Positions 1 through 9,990 are shown, numbered from the stretch's first letter. The stretch: 20,867 nucleotides of DNA from Pleurotus ostreatus/Saccharomyces cerevisiae fusant (GCA_024196135.1 JAMQCK010000518.1:1-20867), one strand, 5' to 3'. Translations and numbers: made by a program. Notes: a model not told the origin generated them from the letters alone.

Positions 1-197
1 CGCCCGGCAAGTTTGGTGACCAACTGGACCTCGCCTGTGCCACGCGCACCATACTTGCCGTTCCGGATAACAATGGCGCGCTGGGTGGTTGGCTTTTCTG
101 CGGCATCTTGCTTCTTGTTCGCGCTCTTCTGGAGGGCGGAGGGGCCCTTCTTCACGAGATCCTTCGTCGCCGGCTTGGACGACGATGGGGGCGCCAT
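1..197 (-). CDS. 5' part of an unidentified protein, cut by the left edge
   Basis: The minus strand is open from an ATG at 197 to the window edge, giving 65 codons with no intron seen. The predicted N-terminus starts MAPPSSSKPATKDLVKKG. It is rich in Lys, Ser, Pro and Ala, low in complexity and probably disordered. A more ordered segment follows (RAIVIRNGKYGARGTGEV) and looks like the start of a folded domain. I do not recognise the family. The codon use matches that of the clear genes nearby, and the ATG sits in a clean context facing the divergent promoter region shared with the gene at 763. The reading is supported by composition only, so the start and even the gene could be wrong. Confidence 0.5.
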   Translation of the reverse strand, partial: MAPPSSSKPATKDLVKKGPSALQKSANKKQDAAEKPTTQRAIVIRNGKYGARGTGEVQLVTKLAG

Positions 198-762
198 GGT
201 GGGCGTCCAAGACAAGAGTGTGGTTGTGGTCCAAACAGACGCGCGCACTTGCCAAAATCGTCTTGGCCCTCGCGCGCCGCACAAAGAGCGCGCTTGGACC
301 GGCCCATTGTCCAAATCTCCCACGCGTCACGGTCACATTCAACCTTTGAGAGGAACGGTCATGGTGAACAATGGCAGACGAGGTCTTTGAAGCTTCTATA
401 TGTCTCATCTTCTCGCAGCAAGCTATATACGGCACTATAGCTGCGCTTCGGCGTCGTGATGTGGCGTGTCGCCTCGAATCACAGCGGCGCGGTACGGCCG
501 TAGTCTGGCCGGTAGACGAGTATAGCGCGCGCTCCCCAGATCAGTTTCATTCAAACGGCCCCTTCCAAGCTCCATAGCATGTCATAAATCCCAGGTCCCT
601 TCTGTAACATTCGTCCACGACACCTGTTCCTTCTGACCTCCGTAGATCGGCCCTTGCTCGCGCCCATCTCGTATAGAGAAACGTTTGCAGGCCCTTTATA
701 GGCAGGCCCGGGGGCCAGGGTATCTCTTCTTCCCCCGCGATCCTTTTCGCATATGCTGTGCT
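198..762. other. Divergent intergenic region, no gene seen
   Basis: About 565 bp lie between two divergent starts. The open frames here carry no recognisable protein and overlap one another. A TATA-like run (CTTTATA, 694-700) lies about 65 bp upstream of the ATG at 763 and could serve the plus-strand gene. Further AT-rich spots (CTATATAC near 422-429, GTATAG near 520) cannot be assigned. No RNA gene or repeat was recognised. Confidence 0.5.
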
Positions 763-2842
763 ATGTCTTCTACCCTTTCTCTTTCCGGTGAGCATACACT
801 GTCTTGCAGTGGTTCTCCGCTGACCACAACGGCTTCGATGTAGTTGAAGACAGCTCTCCACTCATTTCTTACAATCCAGAAGGCGCATGGAAGGATGGGG
901 ACGAATCTGCCGCTGAGGTGCGCTGCACCGCTGGCACATGCCAGCACCGGGTTGCTGAACAGTGCTACCTCGCAGCCCTACTCAGGCCAGTCATTTCACT
1001 ATACGGCATACAAGAACGCGTCCGCCTCCGTCACTTTCAATGGTCAGCGTGCTTCTTCCTTGCTACCGGTGTCGATCTCCTGACATGTCCCGAAGGCACC
1101 GGCATCTCCATCTATGGCGCCAACGGACCCGATTACGGTCCCTACACGATCTATGTCGACAACGTCCTCGTAGGCGCGGGCAATGGCAAGGCGTACTCGA
1201 CTCAGACCAAGGCGCTGCTAGGCACCGTCTCCGACCTCGATCAAGGCGAGCACACTGTTGAGCTCATCAACAACAGTGATGCGCTGCTCGACATCGACTG
1301 GGTCGTACTGTCTACCGATCTCAAGTCAGACGGGTGCGCTTTCTTATCTGCCAACCGCTATTCTTGACATCGGGGTCTGATTTACTTTTGGAAGGGTGTC
1401 TGTCGGTCACAAAGACAGTGGCGTCGAATACCACCCGTCCTCCGAGTGGAAGTCTACCGACGACGGACAGTACGTCGCATCCACATATTGCAGTAATTTT
1501 GGCTAACCACTTCGATAGTACGACATCGTCCGAGGTGGCGTACGCGTCGCTGACTTTCTACGGCGACGCCGTCGCGGTCTATGGCACTGCCTCCTCGGAT
1601 GACACCCGGGTTCAAGCCCTCGTCGACGGAGATGCCTTTCCGATGCCCGCTACAAACACCACGGATTTGTCTACATCGCATACCGGGGTATGTTTCGGTT
1701 CTCCGGAGTCGCTGCACCGCTTGCTGATAACCGAATAGGTTCTACTTGTAAGTAATCCACCGCAAGCGCAGATCTACCGTGAACTCTAACGCTGCCTCAA
1801 GTACTTCTTGACCGGCCTTCCAACTAGCGAACACTCCCTTAAGATCGCCGCCGACCCTTCCTCCTCCGGGAAGACCTTGGCCATAGACGCCATCCATATT
1901 TATTCATCCTCCGGCTCTGCCTCAGTCGCGTGAGTACCTCGCCCTCGCTCGTCCGCCTATCACCCACAAGCGTGAGACGTCCCTCGCGCGCCGCATGCCC
2001 TGCCCTGCGGACCCCTTACCCGCATACTCTCCGTCTAACGCGTTCCTTACAGGAATTGGAAGCCCGCGTCGACTTCGCACGAACTCCCACTAGGCATAAT
2101 CCTGGGCGCAGCCGTCGGCGGGGGCGTCCTCGCGCTCGTTCTTCTCTTCTTCCTCGTCCAGTTCCTGCGCAAGCGGCATAAGCGGCGCGCCCAATCCGGC
2201 TCGGACGACGAGTCCCCGAATCCCGACCTGCCTATCGTCGCGGAGAGTCCGTCAAGCATGTTCAAGCCGATGATGCGGTCGTTCAGCATGCGCACGAAAT
2301 CGCATTCGCGCTGGTCGGACGAGACGCTCGCGGCTAAGTGGCATTGGAAGAAGGAGAAAGGCAAGGGTAAAGGGAAGGCCGCGAAGGACAAACGTAGCAC
2401 GAAGAAGTCCGAGATGAGCGAGAAGGGGCGCACTGGATCTCTAGGCGCAGACGCGAGCTTAACGCCGCTTCCGCGCACGCGGGCTTTCTCACCGGACAGC
2501 ACCACTACGCTCAGCTCATACGCCTCGAACGCGCCTATGCTGCATTCGAGCCATACTAGTCCATCGGGCGCGTCCTTCGGTGGGAACATAACACCAGCGA
2601 CAGCCACCTTCGAAGCCTCGACGACCTTGCAAGCTGACCAGTACCCACGACAACTTACGGTGCGTGGATCCACTCCAGTCTTGCCTTCCCGTCTTCCTGC
2701 CTTGCGCTTCTCGTTCTCCCATCTTCCTTTCTGTCCTCCTTGCATTTGGCCCCCCTTCGAACCCCAGAGCTGACTGTTCTGACAGCCCTACCGAGGAGGC
2801 CCTCACCGACCGGAGAAACGACCACCCACGCTCCTGTACTGA
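763..2842 (+). CDS. Single-pass membrane protein with two extracellular beta-sandwich-like domains
   Basis: The proposed exons are 763-787, 844-917, 976-1042, 1096-1324, 1395-1469, 1519-1687, 1739-1747, 1802-1929, 2053-2659 and 2786-2842 (1440 nt, 479 aa). All phases agree and most introns have a CTGAC/CTAAC branch site. The ectodomain carries two related modules of the type common in basidiomycete surface proteins. One has SISYNP..W-like and NGTGISIYGANGPDYG motifs; the other has YASLTFYGDAVAVYG. A transmembrane helix spans about residues 272-296 (GIILGAAVGGG...LLFFLVQ). A basic RKRHKRR stop-transfer and a Ser/Thr/Lys-rich cytoplasmic tail of about 180 aa follow. It may be a cell-surface sensor or adhesion-like protein; no enzyme motif is visible. 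The start is uncertain: the modelled N-terminus lacks a signal peptide, whereas another frame upstream encodes one (see findings). Confidence 0.8.
1739..1747 (+). other. 9-nt micro-exon
   Basis: Three codons (GTT CTA CTT, Val-Leu-Leu) sit between a 51-bp intron (1688-1738, branch GCTGATAAC) and a 54-bp intron (1748-1801, donor GTAAGT, branch CTCTAACG). Inclusion keeps phase 0 and yields HTGVLLYFLTGLP, the expected hydrophobic strand of the second domain. Skipping would also keep the frame, so both products are possible. Confidence 0.75.
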
Positions 2843-3623
2843 TCTACGCTCCCTATTTAACCGCTATTTATTCGCAGCTGGACGCTGTGCACGCCGACAT
2901 ACGTAGCTCATTGGCGTCTTGGGACAATGGAATCTGCCCGGAGACTGGACGCTATCTTACTACTTAGAGTCTGATCGTGTGCACTGGAACTCGAGTTCCA
3001 GGGTAAAACCCGCCCGGGAAAACCACCCCAAGGCACCCAGTTCGAGTTCCAGTCTGAACATCCCTGGTACTTTTTTGGCAGGAGTTCCAGGGTCTGAACT
3101 CCGAGTTCCGGTGCACCCGATCAGACTCTTACTACCACCAACTCTCTGATGTACGCACGGGTTCAAAGGGCCACCATGTCTAGTGTCGATGTGAGATGTA
3201 CGAAGAAGGAGGTTTTGTGCTTCATCATTGGATCTCAGGACTTCAGTTGTTAAGAAGGTGATTAGAATGTTCTGAGTACAAGGGGAGAACCTTGGCTTTC
3301 TGAGTGCCCCTGCTGCTAGTGGCACTAGAGCTGTGGGGACCTGCACGTGATTCCCACATGTTTTTGTGTTGAACTTCAGATGCTTCGATTTACACTCGCC
3401 ATAACAGGCAAATATGGCTCGTCCGGCGCGAGCTGAGGGCAGCAGAATATCGATATCTCCGTAGGTGTCAGGCCGTGGAAAAAGTAGCATGCTCCCGGGA
3501 AAAGCATGGCGATCTCTTGGCAATCTCTAAGCGCCTATAATTTGTTTGGCGATGAAGCACTAGGAAGCTATGGTATTCACCTTATCTTCTGAAAGGATTG
3601 ATTTTCGCCGACCAGCCCGTGCA
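2843..3623. other. Intergenic region holding a MITE-like element
   Basis: This spacer separates the 3' ends of two convergent genes. It contains the inverted-repeat element at 2966-3129, described separately. The rest (2843-2965 and 3130-3623) shows no gene. A 187-codon minus-strand frame covers much of it but runs through the repeat and has no recognisable domain. Confidence 0.6.
2966..3129. mobile_element. 164-bp MITE-like element with 28-bp terminal inverted repeats
   Basis: The left end reads AGAGTCTGATCG followed by TGTGCACTGGAACTCG. The reverse complement of the right end reads AGAGTCTGATCG then GGTGCACCGGAACTCG. They match at 26 of 28 positions. The flanks TACTACTT (2958-2965) and TACTACCA (3130-3137) match at 6 of 8, resembling a decayed 8-bp target duplication of hAT type. 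A perfect 14-bp palindrome (GGAACTCGAGTTCC, 2986-2999) lies inside the left arm, and the AGTTCCAG motif recurs internally. There is no coding capacity, so any movement would need a transposase from elsewhere. Family assignment is inference. Confidence 0.7.
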
Positions 3624-4523
3624 TCAGTCCACAGGAGTTACTTTCTTGACCACCCTGGCAGGCTGGCCAAGCGCCACACTCCACTCAGGTATATCCTTCG
3701 TGACCACCGCACCTGCTCCGATCGTGCATCCCTTCCCGATGGTGACGCCAGGCAAAACCACGACATTCCCCCCGATCCAGCAATCGTCGCCTATGGTAAT
3801 CGGCTTCGCGTATTCGATATAATCACGCCGGCTCTGCACCTCTGTTTCGTGCGTGGCGGTGAGCAAGGAGACGTTGGGGCCGAACATGACGCGGTCGCCG
3901 ATCGTTACGAGGGCGCAGTCAAGGATGGTGAGGTTGAAGTTGGAGTAGAATCGTTTGCCGAGGCTGATGTTGCAGCCATAATCGATGTAGAAGGGAGGCT
4001 CGATGTAGGCCTCGTCGTCTGCGATGTTGCCGATGATCTGTTCGGAATAAGGTGAGTCTCAGCGCTAGAGACCCATTGGTGATAGTATGCTGAAATTGCA
4101 CAACATAGCCTCCTCGACGTGAAGATATATCAGGCTCTGGTCACTTCAAGAGAAAACGGTTCCAGGAGGGCGTGGAAGTAAGAAAGATAAAAAAGAAGAA
4201 GCGTACCGTTCTCAAACTATCCAACCTCGCTTTTGCGAGACTCTCGGCAGTGGGGCAATCAGGTGGCAGTGTTGTGTTATAGCGCATCGCCCAGGTGCGC
4301 GCTTCAAAACGTGCCTTTTCGAGCTCGGGGACCAGCGAATCGTACCTTCATAACTTGATCAGCCATTTCTGGCGCGTGAAATTGAAGAATACACAGTGCA
4401 ACGGCAACGGAAGAGTACTCACAGCATCCCGGAAATCATGCGCTCATATTGCTCACCCCAGGGGACGTGAGCGAGATTGTGGGCCAGGGCAATTTGGGCT
4501 TCGTTCTTGCTTTGAGCGGCCAT
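3624..4523 (-). CDS. Maltose/galactoside-type O-acetyltransferase (hexapeptide-repeat)
   Basis: The exons run 4523-4423, 4345-4207 and 4037-3624 (654 nt, 217 aa, normal for the family). The N-terminus contains the maltose-acetyltransferase cap motif (EYERMISGMLYD-like, here QYERMISGML then YDSLVPELEKAR, about residues 27-46). From about residue 95 the chain forms a left-handed beta-helix of hexapeptide repeats: ITIGDDCWIGGNVVVLPGVT, then IGKGCTIGAGAVVTKD. It ends with the usual G-x-PARVVK tail. The conserved His of the family active site is in TATHETE (H143). Such enzymes move acetyl from acetyl-CoA to a sugar hydroxyl in the cytosol; the natural sugar is unknown. There is no signal peptide. 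The gene is transcribed divergently from the RTA1-like gene across a 461-bp spacer. Confidence 0.92.
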
Positions 4524-4984
4524 CGCCAAGAGACTCTGATGCCTGGGGTGCGGTCTGACGAAGCTTAAGTACGTAGTGACAGGAAACCCCCGCTTTTCCT
4601 TGTCCAGGTGCCGCGGCGTAGAAGAACAACGTGAGTGTAGGAACTTCCGAACTGGTGGGTCCCGAATGGCATGGACCGCACGTGGGTGCACGTGTCGGGA
4701 AGTTCGAGTTCTTACTTCAACAGATTTGATCATCGTTTCGGCTGCATCATCGCCTCTGCTTTCATTGACTTCTCCACAAGCCGGATGTGTCAATTCATTC
4801 GAGCAGGTAGCCGGAGGACAAAGGCTGTGTCCTCGAGGCATCGCATAATCTGCTTCAAAGGCAACAAGTGATGATCAAAGACGCGCCACCGCCTGGTGTT
4901 ACCCCACCTTCATTCTTCTTCCTCTCATCCTACGGCGCCTGCACGACGTAGTCGACCTGCTGGCAAACAGCCGCTGAGTTTTGC
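4524..4984. other. Divergent intergenic region, no gene seen
   Basis: This is the 461-bp spacer between the starts of the O-acetyltransferase (minus) and the RTA1-like gene (plus). The open frames crossing it have no recognisable protein sequence. I saw no clear TATA box, RNA gene or repeat. It presumably holds both promoters. Confidence 0.5.
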
Positions 4985-6226
4985 ATGGCAAGGATGGTAG
5001 CAGAGCCCTCCTTCGACGACATCTCATTCCCGCTCACGCACGGCGACGTGCCAAACGAATGGGGATGCATACAGCTCTACGTCGCACTCTTCGGTGTAAC
5101 AATAGGTGAGTAGACTTGTAATCCTATATTTCATCCTATTATACACCATCGATAACCTACTACGCGTTCATACTGACCCGCTCATAGCCATCCACGGCCA
5201 CGAGTCCATAACGTACAAGAGCCTGTGGCTTTTCGCGACCGCCGTCGTCTGCGCCGCAGTCGAAGTTCTCGGGTACGCGCGACAACGGCGCGATGATTGG
5301 GAGGGCTTCGGGCATGACGACCCGCGCATGTTACAGTGAGTAAACTGCAAAGCCGAGAGCCGCGCTCCGAGTCCGAGTCTGAATGCATAGGTCTGTCGCC
5401 ACGATTATAGGGCCCACGCCGCTTCTCGCGGCCCACTGCTTCATTATGAACAATGTTGTGAGGCGACTAGGTGCCTCCTACAGCTTATTGAGTCCCAGTC
5501 TATGTGAGCTTTCTTCGCCATCGCCGGCTGGGGCTTGACTGATATAATATCCATAGTTTCGGGCGTATTCTTGTGTTGTGTACGGCAGCCTTCTCCCCGA
5601 ACGATGCATGGGATATTGACACTGTTATCAGGACCTCTGCGCATCAGCGATTCAAGGCGTCGGCAGTGGAATTCGTGCCTCAATAGACAGCAAAGATGCT
5701 GAGCGTGTAGGGTGCTCTTGCGTTCGGATCATACGCACCACTCACCTATCGAAGGGCAGGAAAATCATGCTTCGAGGGGTTTCCCTGCACATCGCCGTAC
5801 TCTGTTTCTTCGCACTGTTCTCGCTGGAGTTTTTCTGGCGCTATGCATCGGACCGACCGCACGAATCTTGCCTTCAGGCGACCCACAGAGCAGCGCCACC
5901 AAGAACATTACTAACCGACCGCCTCATACTCTGTCTGTCGCTCCTCGGCGGATCGACGATGTTGCTCTTGGTCCGCGCCATAGAGCGCATGTCCGCACTT
6001 GCTGATGGTGAAGAGGGAGGCATGCCCAGGATAGAAGCCTGGCTGAGTGAGTTGTCGCGCAAGAATATCCGGGAGGCAAAAACTGACGGACGACGCAGAC
6101 ATCTTCGACGCGGCGATCATAATCGTAGCATTGTCCTTAGACGACATGCTTCATCCTCGATGGTCCTGGGAGGAGGGTCAGACAAGTCGAGACGAGGAAG
6201 AGTACCTGATTGATGAGATACTATGA
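4985..6226 (+). CDS. RTA1-like seven-transmembrane protein
   Basis: The exons are 4985-5105, 5188-5335, 5391-5503, 5557-5579, 5632-5711, 5760-6046 and 6099-6226 (900 nt, 299 aa, the usual size). Each junction keeps phase and restores RTA1-family sequence. The core is an alternation of hydrophobic helices: WLFATAVVCAAVEVLGYARQ, the segment SVATIIGPTPLLAAHCFIMN, LFSGVFLCCDLCASAIQGVG, the helix LHIAVLCFFALFSLEFFWRY, LILCLSLLGGSTMLLLVRAI and NIFDAAIIIVAL. Characterised fungal relatives (Rta1, Rsb1) affect resistance to lipophilic compounds and sphingoid-base movement. The substrate here is unknown. The next start codon, at 4994, is an alternative. The stretch before the last helix (ADGEEGGMPRIEAWL) departs from the family pattern of Gly-Trp-x-Gly then Glu-Trp. 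The short 23-nt exon 4 is easy for gene finders to miss. Confidence 0.88.
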
Positions 6227-6390
6227 TCTCAACTATGCACGATTCGCCCGATATGAGTGATACTTTACAACACGAAAGCCGCTGTTGAAGCGCTTTCAAT
6301 CGGCCCTCTATATTCAAGAAATATCTAGCACTTAGCTAAAAATCGTGCGTCGTGTGATATGCCGCCAGTACACATCTGCGAGTCCCGGTC

Positions 6391-8042
6391 TCAACCGCGG
6401 TAGTACTTCGTCGGCACGAAAGGCATCGGCGTGATAACCGCCTTGCGCGGCTTCCCGCGCACGGCCACCGCGAGCTCCGTGCCCTTCTTGTGCAACCCGT
6501 TCTTCACGTAGCCCATAGCGATGTTCTTCCCCAGCGTGGGGGATGGGATGCCCGAGGTGACAACGCCTAAGGTAGAAATGTCAGTGTCCGGATGAAGGAA
6601 GAAGGATTGACGGATGAGGAGATAAGTATAAACGTACCGATTGCCTCTGACAATGTGGGCGACTCGAGGATTTGTGCGCCGTCTAACGGAGTGGGTGAGT
6701 GGTGATGGAAGAATAATTCAAGGATTCAACTTACGGCGCGCAGGAGCACCCTCGACGATTAAGCCTACCCTCCGGCGCGGAGGACCCTCCTGGATGTGCT
6801 TCAGCACACCCTCAGTGCCGATGAACCCGCCGGTCTTCTTCCGCTCCTTTCCAATCACCCAGCCCAACCCGGCCTCAATGGGTGTCGTCGTCTCATCGAG
6901 GTCACTGCCATACAAGCACATGCCAGCTTCCAATCTCAAGCTGTCGCGCGCGCCCAAACCGGTGAGCTGCACGTTATCGGGCTTGCTCAGCAGCTGTGCG
7001 ACGTCGTAGGTCTGGTCAGGTGGGATGGAGATCTGGGGAAGAGGTGAGCTTTTGGGATTCTGATACCAGGCGAAAATGATACGAGAGGAAGATGTCAAGA
7101 CGAACCTCAAACCCATCCTCCCCTGTGTATCCACCGCGAGCGACGTGCAGGTTAAACCCGCCGTCGATCGGGACGAATGCGGACTTGCCGAAGGTGAGGG
7201 TACGCAAGTCGAAGGATGTCAAGGTCTGGAGATAGCCAGCTGCTTCGGGTCCTGTGCAAATGTTCAGACAAGTCAATCGTCGACGAAGCGCCAAAAGTGC
7301 ATACCTTGCAGCGCAAGCAGCCCCCATCCCTCCAACACCTCATGCTCAACCGGCCCCTCCTTCTTTGCCACCTCGCCTGCGTTCCACTCCGCGAGCTTCT
7401 CCTTGAACCATGCGAGATCGCGCTCGCGCCGCCCTGCGTTCGTGACGACGTAGAACGCGTCCTGCGAGTGCTTGGTGATGACGGTGTCGTCGATGATACC
7501 TCCGGCCTCGTTGAGGAGAACGCTCAGAGTGGATGTATAGGGGTAGAGTGCTGATAGGGATGAGGGTGTGATCCATTCGAGGAACGCGGTCGCAGTCGGG
7601 CCACGGAAGCTGGGGACGTGTTAGAACACTGCGTAGAGCATGAAGCTGGAAGCGAACGCACTTCGACTGCACCATATGTCCAACATCGAACAAGCCCGCC
7701 GCCTCGCGAACATGCTTGTGGCTGGCGACTATTTACGTCCGTGAGCAGCCTCAAGGTATGGGGAAGGAGGACTACGCACCTTGACCGACCCCCGCGTACT
7801 CTAGTGGCATGGAGTACCCAGCGAAGGGCACCATTTTAGCACCATTCTGCAGATGGAAGTCGTATAGACCGGTCTTCCTGAGCTAGAGGACATGCATGTC
7901 AGTTCGCTGCCTACGTTCCCCCTTCTGGTATACGCACGGTACCGTCTGCCGCGGACGCGTACCCGCGCGCCGGGCGCATCGCGCTCTTCGACGCATACTG
8001 CCTGCACGCGCGAACTCCCAGAGCTCTCTGAATCAAAGACAT
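6391..8042 (-). CDS. GCV1: Aminomethyltransferase, T-protein of the glycine cleavage system
   Basis: Eight exons run 8042-7938, 7882-7780, 7728-7662, 7609-7305, 7251-7106, 7032-6735, 6682-6638 and 6566-6391 (1245 nt, 414 aa, normal length). The N-terminal 35 residues are Arg/Ala/Ser-rich with no acidic residue before Asp33, as in a mitochondrial targeting peptide. Family motifs in order are [31 protein letters not shown] (conserved Asp pair near 132-133), [12 protein letters not shown] (about 232-242), [14 protein letters not shown] (about 267-280) and a C-terminal GKNIAMGYV with basic tail. The enzyme releases ammonia from the aminomethyl group carried by H-protein and forms 5,10-methylene-tetrahydrofolate in the matrix. 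The other glycine cleavage subunits are not in the window. No frameshift or truncation is seen. Confidence 0.96.
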
Positions 8043-8739
8043 CGTGAAGAAGCAAGGAAAGGGGGTCGTGACGGTGCAAGGAAAGATAGGGCGTGTGTAG
8101 CCTCGAGTTGATTGACGACCTGAGCCTCGGGGACGAGGAAAGAATTTCCAAGTTATCGCAGAGCGGCTCCCGCACGATCCCGCTCTCGATGTTCGAGGCG
8201 TTGTGTTCACCGAGCCAGCACCGAGCTCACCGGTCCGGAGAGCCGAGCCGCGGGACTCCGAACAAGGTGATCAAAACCTTCCTTTTTGGGCATTATGAGC
8301 AGTGATTTTCCTTTTATCACCTTCCTCGCGAGGACCAGACATCACTTTGCCTTGTCGTATGTATCTATCTCAGAAATGATAGCTAAAAACATCTTTGGAA
8401 AACTAGTGGAGTGGATATGGAGTTCCTAGCCTACCGTCAGACTGGTGCAGCCACACCTCCGCAGACCAGCTACCCAAAGGCCCTACTATACAGCAAGGCG
8501 GCGCTCAGAATGGACTTATCAAGGTCCGGAAGATCACAAGACGCAGTTACTCGCAGTAGGATTCGTGAAACTCAGCCATGTCAAGGGAGAGGAACCACAC
8601 GCTTCGCAGACATGAAAGGCGTCACGAACGAAGCCAGGAGCCAATTGTTAGGGAAGTTCCTGCCATGTCAAGCGTGTCATGGAGAAGAGGGAGATATAAG
8701 TCGACGAGGGATAGCGCGCCCACCTCAACTTTTGCTCTC
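8043..8739. other. Divergent intergenic region between GCV1 and an SDR gene
   Basis: This 697-bp stretch has no convincing gene; the open frames overlap and show no domain. A CCAAT box (8641-8645) and a TATA element (8695-8699) precede the SDR start by about 95 and 45 bp. The GCATGTCAAG-like word GCCATGTCAAG occurs twice (about 8575 and 8662). Both promoters are probably inside. Confidence 0.5.
8695..8699 (+). promoter_or_regulatory. TATA box of the SDR gene at 8740
   Basis: TATAA in the context AGATATAAG lies 41 bp before the ATG at 8740. A CCAAT motif lies about 50 bp further upstream. Spacing and orientation suit a compact fungal promoter with a short leader. Assigned by position only. 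Confidence 0.5.
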
Positions 8740-9677
8740 ATGGCCGCCCCCAACGAGCCCACGGTGTACTTGGTGAGCGGCGCGAACCGTGGTATCGGTA
8801 AGCTGCACGCTGCCCGTGTTGCTGAATGTGCTCACGGTACACAACGCCAGGTCTCGCCATAGTGACTCTACTTGCCTCCCGCTCGGATGCCGTCGTCTTC
8901 GCTGGCGCTCGCAGTCCCGAGAGCGCCGACAAGCTACACACGCTGGCGAAGGCGCATCCAGGTCGCGTCCACATCGTCAAGCTCGTATCTGCGGACAGGG
9001 AGAACAACGACGCCGCCGCAGAGGAAATAAAGCGGACGGAGGGCCGGCTCAACGCCGTCATCGCCAACGCCGGTATCAGCGACTGCTTCAAGGATGCCCT
9101 GGCGATATCGCCCGAGGAGATGACTAGACATTTTGAGGCAAGTGGGATTCGGAGCCAACTAACCGGCGCTACTCATGCGTATCGTCACTTCCACCCCTTA
9201 GGTCAATACGAACGGCCCACTTGTCCTCTTTCAAGCGACGTACCCACTCCTGCGGGCGAGTAAAGAGCCCAAATTCGCAGCAGTCACGTCGCACGTCGGC
9301 AGCGTCGCCGGGGGGCCGCAGCTCGAGAACACCGTATACGCGTACGGGGCGTCGAAGGCGGCCCTCAATTGGGTGACGCGAAAGCTGCACTTTCATTACC
9401 CGGAGATCAGTGAGTCTGAACGAAGCGCGCTGAAAGAGCTAAGCTCACCAGCTGGAATGCAGCCATCTTCCCCATCGCGCCGGGAGGAGCCGACACTGAT
9501 ATGGTCAAGGTGTCTCTGACGCAGGACCCGGGGATGCAGAAGGTTATTGATGGGTACTCGCTTGAGCCGCCAGAGGTATGCGCGCGAGGGATTATTGAGC
9601 AAGTAGACGTCGCAACGAGGGAGACGCATGGGGGAAAGTTGGTGGATTACACAGGATTAGACAAGTGGGAATGGTAA
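8740..9677 (+). CDS. Classical short-chain dehydrogenase/reductase
   Basis: The exons are 8740-8797, 8851-9137, 9202-9409 and 9463-9677 (768 nt, 255 aa, the size of a classical SDR). The cofactor loop is GANRGIG (residues 14-20), the structural motif is NAG (92-94) and the active site is Ser149 with YGASK (Tyr163, Lys167). The C-terminal APGGADTDM matches the family's PG-x-x-x-TDM signature. It should be a cytosolic NAD(P)(H)-dependent oxidoreductase resembling the sniffer/carbonyl-reductase-like branch. The substrate cannot be read from sequence. The acidic residue expected after beta-2 in NAD-preferring enzymes is not evident (FAGARSPESA has Arg40), which suggests NADP(H). Intron 2 (9138-9201) begins with GC instead of GT. 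A TATA box lies 41 bp upstream. Confidence 0.93.
9138..9201 (+). other. GC-AG intron inside the SDR gene
   Basis: The donor is GAG|GCAAGT and the acceptor CCCTTAG, with a good branch site CCAACTAACC. It joins RHFE to VNTNGPL in phase 0, exactly as the SDR family requires. The only nearby GT (AAGTGGG) gives the wrong frame. GC donors with an otherwise perfect AG|GCAAGT context are the known minority class of U2 introns. Confidence 0.85.
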
Positions 9678-9990
9678 AGGAGTCGGACTGCGCAGGACAG
9701 CCTTGTTGGAGCGAGCTATATGGACAGTTTCAAGCCAGTGTAGTGTAATGGGAGAATGTGCTAAAGAGAACGATGATCAACAGTCATAGTTGCGGTCAGG
9801 GCGCGAGGGGCGAGGTCCGAGGGGACGATGACGTGGCTGTGCGTCGCGTGGTTTCAATTGTCGACGCCACATGCTGGACCTCGCTCTTCTTGACTTCATC
9901 GTATCCTTCACAAGCTTCGTCTGTTCCCTCCCTTACCTCCTGGAGTCTTCACGGCGCCCAGGCTGCCCGGCCTCAATTTATCTGCTCAGA
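9678..9990. other. Intergenic region, 3' of the SDR and 5' of the small membrane protein
   Basis: This 313-bp spacer has no separate gene that I can support. An ATG at 9871 is in frame with the downstream gene and would add 40 residues, including a hydrophobic run (LDFIVSFTSFVCSLPYLL). It could therefore be an alternative start rather than leader sequence. Confidence 0.4.

Noticed and set aside
547..861. 104-codon minus-strand open frame
   Set aside because: It covers the promoter and first exon of the plus-strand membrane protein and has biased, domain-free sequence.
2047..2745. 232-codon minus-strand open frame
   Set aside because: It is antisense to the large last-but-one exon of the membrane protein, whose frame is fixed by the transmembrane helix and tail.
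2960..3523. 187-codon minus-strand open frame
   Set aside because: It runs through the inverted-repeat element and has no domain, no splice structure and no family resemblance.
8411..8776. 121-codon plus-strand open frame upstream of the first SDR
   Set aside because: It has no recognisable sequence, overlaps the SDR start in another frame and contains the TATA box.
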